A stretch of 6,021 nt of DNA, from assembly GCA_027026055.1 (NCBI GenBank), contig JALVPA010000069.1, forward strand, positions 1-6,021. The letters run 5' to 3'. The translations under genes were made by a program, and so were the position numbers. Of the stretch, positions 1 to 5,025 are shown piece after piece (the stretch's first letter is position 1; each line of letters starts with the position of its first letter). This DNA comes from Campylobacteraceae bacterium. Lineage in GTDB: Bacteria; Campylobacterota; Campylobacteria; Campylobacterales; Sulfurovaceae. A model generated the notes under the pieces. It was not told the DNA's origin and made no database searches. It worked only from the letters and a program-made list of their open reading frames with translations.

Positions 1-344
1 CGTTGTATCGTTTCGAGAACGCGTCTGGCGTCTTGATGATCCGACGTACCTTTGGTATAGCGTAACGAAAAGTTATACATCGACGCCAACTTTTCGATCG
101 CTTCGGGGTAGTTGAGCTTTTCGAAATCCATCACGAAACGGATCGCGTCGCCGCCCGCACCGCAACCGAAACAGTGATAAATCTGCTTGGCGGGACTTAC
201 GACGAACGACGGTGTTTTTTCACCGTGAAACGGGCAGTTGGCTTTATAGTTGGCTCCGGCTTTTTTCAGCTCGATATAGTTGCCTATCACGTCGACGATA
301 TCGATCGTTTGTTTGAGGGATTCGATGGAGGCACTATCAATCAT
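1..344 (-). CDS. dnaG: DNA primase DnaG, N-terminal part (runs off the left edge)
   Basis: DnaG synthesises the short RNA primers that start Okazaki fragments and leading strands at the replication fork. The 114 codons visible carry the family's CHC2-type zinc-binding domain: C37 and H40 in CPFH, then C58 and C61 in CFGC, with the conserved HGEKTPSF and GAGGDAIRF stretches around them. The TOPRIM catalytic core and helicase-binding C-terminus lie outside the window. The start is well fixed: the ATG at 344-342 begins MIDSASIESLKQ, and an in-frame TGA lies only two codons upstream. I see no convincing Shine-Dalgarno sequence, and a TATAAT box sits 7 nt before the ATG, so the message could be nearly leaderless. 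The gene is divergent from the TPR-rnhA-rnc-aroC operon. Family assignment is secure; the leader interpretation is inference. Confidence 0.96.
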   Translation of the reverse strand, partial: MIDSASIESLKQTIDIVDVIGNYIELKKAGANYKANCPFHGEKTPSFVVSPAKQIYHCFGCGAGGDAIRFVMDFEKLNYPEAIEKLASMYNFSLRYTKGTSDHQDARRVLETIQ

Positions 345-351
345 GGCTCAC

Positions 352-357
352 ATTATA
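352..357 (-). promoter_or_regulatory. Candidate -10 box for dnaG
   Basis: The minus strand reads TATAAT here, a perfect sigma-70 -10 hexamer, inside AT-rich DNA. The expected transcription start is about position 345, one base before the dnaG ATG, which would give a leaderless or almost leaderless mRNA. No good -35 box is visible, which is common in Campylobacterota promoters. A second possible minus-strand box, TATGAT at 382-377, would give a leader of about 25 nt instead. Confidence 0.45.
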
Positions 358-365
358 TCCTATTT

Positions 366-384
366 GGTATAATCGCATCATACC
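366..384. repeat. Imperfect 19-bp palindrome over the divergent promoters
   Basis: The left arm GGTATAAT (366-373) and right arm ATCATACC (377-384) are inverted repeats matching at 7 of 8 positions around the centre CGC. The left arm contains the plus-strand -10 box and the right arm contains a minus-strand TATGAT. The element could be two overlapping opposed promoters or a binding site for a dimeric regulator covering the plus-strand start point near 380. The symmetry is directly visible; any function is inferred. Confidence 0.4.
368..373 (+). promoter_or_regulatory. Candidate -10 box for the TPR-rnhA-rnc-aroC operon
   Basis: TATAAT within TTTGGTATAATCGC, with an expected start near 380 and a leader of about 55 nt before the TPR gene. 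No -35 hexamer is recognisable 17 bp upstream. It lies back to back with the proposed dnaG -10 box, only 10 bp away, so two polymerases could hardly occupy both sites at once. Confidence 0.5.
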
Positions 385-435
385 GCATCGCAAAACGCTC
401 CGTATCAAAACGCCAATGGGGTCGAAAGGTTTTTT

Positions 436-1482
436 ATGGAACATATCTTACCCGCATATCACGATCCGCTTTTCAGTATTTTGCTGATCGTCCTTATCAG
501 CCTTATCATCGCCGTCGCCACTTACGGATGGGGCATCTACAAACAGCAGCGCGAAGAGGGGCGTCTTTTGAAATTTCTCGACAAATTCGACAGCAACGAA
601 TGCGCACTCGATACCTCCAGTATGCCCTACGAAACGCACCTGCTCAAACCTCTGACCTTGTTGGCAAAGGCGTTCGAAAACGCGGGAGAGTACCACAAAG
701 CGATCAATATCTACCTCTACCTCATCCGTCACAATGACAACGATCTCATGAAAAACGAATTGATGGAAAGGCTTGGAAGCACCTATTTGCACGCGGGTTT
801 TTTGGAACGTGCCCAAAACATCTACGAAGAGATCCTTCGCAAACGCCCTCGCAACAAAAAGGTGCTTAAAGAACTCGGTATCGTCTACGAGATGATGCAC
901 CGTTTCGACAAGGCCGAGGAGATCATCGAACCCTTGGAAACGCTGGGGGAAGAGACCCGTACCTTCAAACACTTTCTGCGTTTTTCCGCCCTCATCCACG
1001 ATACGCGCCTCGATCCTCACGAAAAGAGCGAAAAGCTTTTGAAGCTGCTGGAAAAAGAACCCGCGCTCTATCGCCATACGATTTCGGTACTCTTCAAACT
1101 CGATACTTCCAAAGCGTGGCAAACGCTCGATCCCGAGAGAATCGAAGAGATTCTCGATATCCTATGGTTCTTACCCAATTCACAACTCGATTTGGATATA
1201 ATCTCACAACACAAGCGTCTTGGCGTCCTCTACTATGCCAAAGGCTACCTTAAACATCCGCCGACGGTATCGAGCGGCATCTTTGCGGTGGACATGATCG
1301 CCAAAGCGAGGGAAAACGGATTTGCGGAAGCCGACCTCGGCTTCTCCTATTTGTGCGACCGGTGCAAAGGGAGTTTCCCCGTCCCTTTTCAGCGTTGTCC
1401 CAACTGTATGGCGATCAATTCCATCAAAGTCGAGGAATATATTGCAAAAGCACACGCGCAAACGAATCACTCTTTACTCTGA
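436..1482 (+). CDS. LapB-like membrane-anchored TPR protein with C-terminal rubredoxin-type zinc ribbon
   Basis: The 348-residue protein has one N-terminal membrane helix (about residues 12-34) followed by KQQREEGR, so the positive-inside rule places the rest in the cytoplasm. Helical TPR-like units follow at about 70-100, 107-139 and 142-171, then a less regular helical part. The C-terminal knuckle pair is C307-x2-C310 and C321-x2-C324 (CDRC, CPNC, then MAINSIK). This is the architecture of enterobacterial LapB (YciM), which helps FtsH control LpxC and so lipopolysaccharide synthesis. Length is somewhat below that of E. coli LapB (about 390). The start has AAAGG six T residues before the ATG. 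It heads an operon with rnhA, rnc and aroC; Campylobacter has, as I recall, an uncharacterised 'periplasmic' protein gene in this slot. Architecture is seen; LapB function is inference, and a different TPR scaffold is possible. Confidence 0.8.
   Translation: MEHILPAYHDPLFSILLIVLISLIIAVATYGWGIYKQQREEGRLLKFLDKFDSNECALDTSSMPYETHLLKPLTLLAKAFENAGEYHKAINIYLYLIRHNDNDLMKNELMERLGSTYLHAGFLERAQNIYEEILRKRPRNKKVLKELGIVYEMMHRFDKAEEIIEPLETLGEETRTFKHFLRFSALIHDTRLDPHEKSEKLLKLLEKEPALYRHTISVLFKLDTSKAWQTLDPERIEEILDILWFLPNSQLDLDIISQHKRLGVLYYAKGYLKHPPTVSSGIFAVDMIAKARENGFAEADLGFSYLCDRCKGSFPVPFQRCPNCMAINSIKVEEYIAKAHAQTNHSLL
1432..1436 (+). promoter_or_regulatory. Ribosome binding site that fixes the rnhA start at TTG
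   Basis: GAGGA lies five bases before TTG at 1442, inside the 3' end of the TPR gene. This TTG is the only plausible initiator close to the conserved RNase HI core, because no in-frame ATG or GTG lies between it and the ITLYSDG motif. The Shine-Dalgarno match supports it over the upstream in-frame ATG at 1322. Confidence 0.7.
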
Positions 1483-1903
1483 CGGCTCCAGCCTCGGCAA
1501 TCCCGGACCGGGAGGGTATGCCGGCATTTTGGAGTATCAAGGACACCGCAAAAGCTACAAAGGCGGCGAAGCGATGACCACCAACAACCGCATGGAACTC
1601 AAAGGCGTCATCGAAGGATTGCGCCTGCTCAAAGAGCCGTGCGACGTCGAAATCGTCTCCGACAGCACCTATGTGGTCAAAGCGATCAACGAATGGCTGC
1701 CGGGGTGGATCGCCAAGGATTTTAAAAAGGTCAAAAACGTCGATTTGTGGCGAGAATATCTCGAAGCGGCAAAACCGCACCGTATCCGCGCCACATGGGT
1801 ACGCGGTCACGACGGTCATCCCGAGAACGAAGCGTGCGATCGCATGGCAAAAGAGGAAGCCGAACGTTATAAACGTATCACGCACGAGGAGCACCGAGAA
1901 TGA
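1442..1903 (+). CDS. rnhA: Ribonuclease HI
   Basis: Ribonuclease HI cuts the RNA strand of RNA:DNA hybrids, removing R-loops and Okazaki primers in the cytoplasm. With a TTG start the product has 153 residues, against 155 in E. coli. All catalytic residues are present: D14 in YSDGSS, E52 in RMELKG, D74 in SDSTYV and D133 in ACDRMA, plus the catalytic-loop H123 in RGHDGHPENE with the same ten-residue spacing to the last Asp as in E. coli. The basic-protrusion region WLPGWIAKDFKKVKN is also present. The reading frame is open back to an ATG at 1322, but the extra 40 residues there only shadow the zinc ribbon of the preceding gene. It overlaps the TPR gene by 41 bp and rnc by 4 bp (ATGA), which suggests translational coupling. 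Confidence 0.95.
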   Translation: MQKHTRKRITLYSDGSSLGNPGPGGYAGILEYQGHRKSYKGGEAMTTNNRMELKGVIEGLRLLKEPCDVEIVSDSTYVVKAINEWLPGWIAKDFKKVKNVDLWREYLEAAKPHRIRATWVRGHDGHPENEACDRMAKEEAERYKRITHEEHRE

Positions 1904-2571
1904 ACGACTATACTTCGCTCGAAGAGAAACTGGGCTATCGCTTCAAAGACAAACGTCTCATCGTCGAAGCGCTCACGCACAAAAGCTATAAAAAGCCTTA
2001 CAACAACGAACGCCTGGAATTTCTCGGCGACGCCGTACTCGATCTGGTAGTCGGCGAATACCTGTTCAAAAAGTTTCCCGACTCCAACGAAGGCGTTCTT
2101 TCGAAGATCCGCGCATCTTTGGTCAACGAAAGCGGCTTCGCGCTCTTGGCGCGCGCCATAGAACTGGGCAACTACATCTACCTTTCTCCCGCAGAAGAGA
2201 ACAACAACGGCCGCAACAAACCCTCTTTGCTCTCCAACGCCTTCGAAGCCGTCATCGGCGCCGTCTATCTCGAAGCGGGGCTGGACACCGTACGACGCAT
2301 CGCCATCGCGCTACTTGAAGAGGCGCATCCCAAAATCGATCTCGATACCCTCTCGAAAGATTACAAAACCGCCCTGCAAGAACTAACACAAGCCACCCAC
2401 GGCGTCACCCCTCAATACGAACTGCTCGGCGCCTTCGGTCCCGATCACAAAAAGGAGTTCGAAGTGGCGGTCACACTCAACGGCGAACGCATCTCCGAAG
2501 CACGCGGCAAAAGCAAAAAAGAAGCCCAACAAAAAGCGGCGAAAATCGCACTGGAGCGACTCAAATCATGA
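1900..2571 (+). CDS. rnc: Ribonuclease III
   Basis: RNase III cleaves double-stranded RNA, maturing rRNA precursors and regulating structured mRNAs. The 223-residue product has the usual length. The nuclease domain (about 1-150) carries the signature NERLEFLGDAVLD with E37, E40 and D44, then E64, and E116 in NAFEAVIGA. A double-stranded RNA-binding domain follows (about 153-223: DYKTALQELTQ, then PDHKKEFEV, then KSKKEAQQKAAKIAL). Numbering runs one below E. coli throughout, so N113 (AAC at 2236-2238) replaces the acidic residue equivalent to E. coli D114, one of the conserved active-site acids; E116 (E. coli E117) is kept. The start has GAGGAG eight bases upstream, and the ATG overlaps the rnhA stop as ATGA. 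The enzyme is probably active, perhaps with altered metal binding. Confidence 0.95.
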   Translation: MNDYTSLEEKLGYRFKDKRLIVEALTHKSYKKPYNNERLEFLGDAVLDLVVGEYLFKKFPDSNEGVLSKIRASLVNESGFALLARAIELGNYIYLSPAEENNNGRNKPSLLSNAFEAVIGAVYLEAGLDTVRRIAIALLEEAHPKIDLDTLSKDYKTALQELTQATHGVTPQYELLGAFGPDHKKEFEVAVTLNGERISEARGKSKKEAQQKAAKIALERLKS

Positions 2572-3641
2572 ACAGTTTCGGAAAACGACTCATTCTCACA
2601 ACTTTCGGCGAATCGCACGGAAAGGCAATCGGCTGTATCCTCGACGGTGTTCCTGCGGGGCTGGAGATAGACGAAGCTTTCATCCAATCGGAACTCGATC
2701 GGCGCAAACCGGGCAAAAGCAAACTCGAAACGGCGCGTAAAGAGCCCGACAAAGTCGAAATCCTTTCGGGTACATTCGAAGGCAAAAGCACCGGTACGCC
2801 CATCGCGATGGTGATCTTCAATACCGACCAAAAGAGCCGCGACTATAACAGCGTCAAAGATCTTTTTAGACCGGGGCATGCCGATTTTACCTATTTTCAC
2901 AAATACGGTATACGCGACTATCGCGGCGGCGGACGTAGCTCCGCACGCGAAACGGCGGCGCGCGTCGCGGCGGGGGCGATCGCGAAACTGATACTCAAGC
3001 ACATCGGCGTGACGATACGCAGCGGCATCCTCGAGATAGACGAAGTGCGTGCCGAAACGATCGATTTCGACTATGCCGCGACCTCCATCGTGCGCGCCCT
3101 CGATCCCGATAAAGCTTCCGCGATGGAAGCGGCGGTTTTGGCGGCAAAAAAGGCGCACGATAGCGTCGGCGGTACCGTCTTGACCGTCGCCGACGGCGTG
3201 CCCGTAGGACTCGGCGAACCGCTTTATTACAAACTCGATGCGGTTTTGGCGGAAGCGATGATGGGTATCAACGCCGCCAAAGCGGTCGAGATCGGCGACG
3301 GTACGGAGGTGGTGCGTCTCAAAGGAAGCGAAAACAACGATCCCATCGCTCCCGAAGGCTTCAAAAGCAACCATGCCGGAGGTACCCTCGGCGGTATCGC
3401 CAACGGCGATCGTATCGTCGTGAAAACCTACTTCAAACCGACTCCCTCCATCTTTCGCGAACAGCAAACGATCGACGTAAACAACAACTCGACGCTCTGT
3501 AAACTCGAAGGACGCCACGACCCTTGCGTCGCCATACGCGGCGCCGTGGTCACCGAAGCGATGATGGCACTGGTACTTGCCGATATGGCGTTACTGCATA
3601 TGGGCAGGAAGATGGAGCATCTCGCCAAAATTTACGGATAG
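2568..3641 (+). CDS. aroC: Chorismate synthase
   Basis: Chorismate synthase converts 5-enolpyruvylshikimate 3-phosphate to chorismate, the last shikimate step and the branch point to aromatic amino acids, folate and quinones; it needs reduced FMN. The 357-residue length is normal. Conserved motifs include FGESHG with H17 near the N-terminus, PGHAD with H104, RDYRGGGRSSARET (116-129), which shapes the FMN and substrate site, and NHAGGTLGGI towards the C-terminus. There is no fused flavin reductase domain, so the flavin must be reduced by another protein. The ATG overlaps the rnc stop as ATGA, with GGAG 11 bases upstream, consistent with coupled translation as the last gene of the operon. Its TAG stop lies in one arm of the hairpin at 3637-3656, 10 bp from the convergent nth stop. 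Confidence 0.97.
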   Translation: MNSFGKRLILTTFGESHGKAIGCILDGVPAGLEIDEAFIQSELDRRKPGKSKLETARKEPDKVEILSGTFEGKSTGTPIAMVIFNTDQKSRDYNSVKDLFRPGHADFTYFHKYGIRDYRGGGRSSARETAARVAAGAIAKLILKHIGVTIRSGILEIDEVRAETIDFDYAATSIVRALDPDKASAMEAAVLAAKKAHDSVGGTVLTVADGVPVGLGEPLYYKLDAVLAEAMMGINAAKAVEIGDGTEVVRLKGSENNDPIAPEGFKSNHAGGTLGGIANGDRIVVKTYFKPTPSIFREQQTIDVNNNSTLCKLEGRHDPCVAIRGAVVTEAMMALVLADMALLHMGRKMEHLAKIYG

Positions 3642-3656
3642 CCGCTTCGGACTATC
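3637..3656. terminator. Hairpin holding the stop codons of both convergent genes; possible bidirectional terminator
   Basis: GATAGCCG (3637-3644) can pair with CGG-A-CTATC (3648-3656), giving eight pairs with one bulged A and a three-base loop. The aroC TAG (3639-3641) lies in the left arm. The nth TAG (complement of 3652-3654) lies in the right arm, so the two stops are part of the same inverted repeat. No good T-run follows on either strand; the minus side continues CGTAAATTTT. Termination is therefore plausible but not strong. Confidence 0.45.
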
Positions 3657-4293
3657 TCCTCGCTTCACACTTTTCGACGACGGGACACACCTCGCAGTGC
3701 GGTGTGTTCGGTCGGCAAATCGTCTGACCGAAACTCACCAACACCCTGTTAAGCCCATGTTTCGTCTCGACGGGCAACATCGCATTGAGCGCTTCTGCGG
3801 TCTTCTCCGGTGTCTGTGTATCGACGACACCCCACATCGTTACCAATCGGTGCACATGGGTATCGACCGCCACGATCGGTTTGGCAAACGCATTTTCAAG
3901 TACGATGGCGGCGGTCTTGGGACCGATACCCTCAATCGAAACGAGTCTCTCCTTATCGTTGGGGACTTCTCCGCCGAAACGCTCCGTCAATATCCGCGCC
4001 ACCCGTTTGAGTGTACGCGCCTTTTTGCGATAAAATCCTACCGGATAGATCAAACGCTCGATCTCTTCGACCTCCGTCGCCGCAAGCGTCTTCGGATCTT
4101 TGACACGTTCGAAAAGGCGTAATGCCGCTTGCAACGTCACTTCGTCTTTAGTGCGAAAGCTAAGCAGTGTCGCGCACAAGATTCGAAACGGCGTGCGCTC
4201 ATACGCACTCTCGAAAACTTTGGCGGGTGCATCCCACTTTTCGTATTCGCGAAAGAGTATCGCTATCGTCTCCAAAAATCTCTCGCGATCCAT
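3652..4293 (-). CDS. nth: Endonuclease III family DNA glycosylase/AP lyase
   Basis: Endonuclease III removes oxidised pyrimidines from DNA and nicks the resulting abasic site (base excision repair). The 213-residue product has the helix-hairpin-helix motif IEGIGPKTAA with catalytic K126, the catalytic D144 in VDTHVHRL, and a C-terminal [4Fe-4S] loop of C193, C200, C203 and C209 with the exact C-x6-C-x2-C-x5-C spacing. At about 43-53, where E. coli Nth has LLSAQATD, this protein reads LLSFRTKDEVT, so the usual Gln is Arg; it may belong to a subgroup with different substrate preference. The ATG has AGGAG five bases upstream, and that Shine-Dalgarno overlaps the rnhB stop codon. The gene follows rnhB by 8 bp and converges on aroC. 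Family is secure, exact specificity is not. Confidence 0.93.
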   Translation of the reverse strand: MDRERFLETIAILFREYEKWDAPAKVFESAYERTPFRILCATLLSFRTKDEVTLQAALRLFERVKDPKTLAATEVEEIERLIYPVGFYRKKARTLKRVARILTERFGGEVPNDKERLVSIEGIGPKTAAIVLENAFAKPIVAVDTHVHRLVTMWGVVDTQTPEKTAEALNAMLPVETKHGLNRVLVSFGQTICRPNTPHCEVCPVVEKCEARR

Positions 4294-4301
4294 TGTCTCT
4301 C

Positions 4302-4868
4302 CTAAAAGAGCGTCGGCTCGTCGATCGCTTTGATACGAAACCGTTTGCGATGCACGGGCGACCTGCCGTATCGCTTGATCGCTTCAACATGGGCTTTGGT
4401 GCCATATCCTTTGTGCGACTCGAATCCGTACATAGGATAACGTTTTGCCAACGCGACGATCTCTCTGTCGCGTGTCACTTTCGCCAAGATACTCGCCGCC
4501 GAGACTTCGGGAACTTCAGCGTCGGCTTTAATCATGGTTGTAATGTTGTCAACACCGAAGGCGCTATTGCCGTCAAAAAGATAATCGGCATCGGGAATAT
4601 GCGCCAGAATGGCTTTCAGCCCGCGACGCAAACACTCCGAAATACCGAGGTCGTCCACCTGCTGCGCCGGGAAAGAGACAATGTGATAACGTGCATTCTC
4701 GATAATTGTCCCATAGAGTGCCTCTCGCCGTTTCTGTGTCAACTTTTTGGAGTCCGTCAACCCCTCAACCTCTCCTGTCAACACCACCCCCGCCATCACC
4801 AACGAGCCTGCGATACACCCTCTCCCCGCTTCGTCTATGCCGCAGAGGGGTCTGTTTTGTTCTTGCAT
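4302..4868 (-). CDS. rnhB: Ribonuclease HII
   Basis: RNase HII incises at ribonucleotides embedded in DNA and cuts RNA:DNA hybrids, starting ribonucleotide excision repair. The chosen start gives 188 residues, a normal length. Active-site acids are visible: D12 and E13 in GIDEAGRG, D99 in LFDGN and D116 in KADAEV, with the supporting motifs DSKKLTQKRR, SAASILAKVTRDR, YGFESHKGYGTKAH and SPVHRKRF. The sequence after the first motif, GCIAGSL, is the form I recall from Helicobacter, in place of the commoner GPLAG. The frame is open a further 23 codons upstream to an ATG at 4937, but GGAGG at 4877-4873, four bases from the ATG at 4868, and alignment of the conserved core favour this start. It is followed at 8 bp by nth, clearly co-transcribed. 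Confidence 0.96.
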   Translation of the reverse strand: MQEQNRPLCGIDEAGRGCIAGSLVMAGVVLTGEVEGLTDSKKLTQKRREALYGTIIENARYHIVSFPAQQVDDLGISECLRRGLKAILAHIPDADYLFDGNSAFGVDNITTMIKADAEVPEVSAASILAKVTRDREIVALAKRYPMYGFESHKGYGTKAHVEAIKRYGRSPVHRKRFRIKAIDEPTLF

Positions 4869-4892
4869 TTTTCCTCCAAATTGTTTTTGTTT

Positions 4893-4898
4893 TGTATA
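4893..4898 (-). promoter_or_regulatory. Possible -10 box for rnhB-nth
   Basis: The minus strand reads TATACA in AT-rich sequence (GTTAATACATATACAAAAC), about 25 bases before the rnhB ATG, which would give a leader of roughly 18 nt carrying GGAGG. No proper -35 box is at the right distance. An alternative, TACTAT at 4977-4972 downstream of an AT-rich tract, would place the hairpin at 4908-4929 inside the rnhB leader. Confidence 0.3.
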
Positions 4899-4907
4899 TG
4901 TATTAAC

Positions 4908-4929
4908 GGTGCTGTCACGGGACAACACC
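4908..4929 (-). repeat. Strong inverted repeat between the response regulator gene and rnhB
   Basis: On the minus strand GGTGTTGTC and GACAGCACC form a nine-pair stem (eight Watson-Crick pairs, one G-U) around the loop CCGT. Plus-strand RNA would have one C-A mismatch instead, so the minus strand folds better. No T-run follows (GTTAATAC), so an intrinsic terminator is unlikely. It lies just upstream of the proposed rnhB -10 box. It may be an operator for a dimeric regulator, an RNA element in the leader, or a barrier after the response regulator gene. The rest of the 157-bp gap (4869-5025) shows no gene. Confidence 0.45.
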
Positions 4930-5025
4930 CTACGCACTTGTCAATACTTCCAAAAACGCTTCGCCGTACCAATAGTATGCGACCTCGCCGATAACGAAAT
5001 TTTAATCGTAAGGCAATGTTCCGGA

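Noticed and set aside
448..1122. Minus-strand open frame of 224 codons opposite the TPR gene
   Set aside because: The product is low in recognisable features and mirrors the TPR coding frame; no ribosome site or promoter was seen for it.
1322..1441. Extended rnhA start at the ATG at 1322
   Set aside because: The added residues are an out-of-frame reading of the zinc-ribbon codons, and GAGGA before the TTG at 1442 gives a product of normal RNase HI length.
2445..3518. Long minus-strand open frame of 357 codons opposite rnc and aroC
   Set aside because: It lies wholly antisense to two well-supported genes, its product has no recognisable motif, and open antisense frames are expected from the codon use here.
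4908..4929. The hairpin as an intrinsic terminator of the response regulator gene
   Set aside because: It lies about 100 bases past the stop codon and is followed by GTTAATAC rather than a run of T.
4869..4937. Extended rnhB start at the ATG at 4937
   Set aside because: The extra 23 residues have no counterpart in RNase HII, while the ATG at 4868 has GGAGG four bases upstream.
4939..4944. Perfect TTGACA on the minus strand upstream of rnhB, as a -35 box
   Set aside because: No -10-like hexamer lies 16-18 bp downstream; the AT-rich TAATAC/TATACA region is more than 30 bp away.
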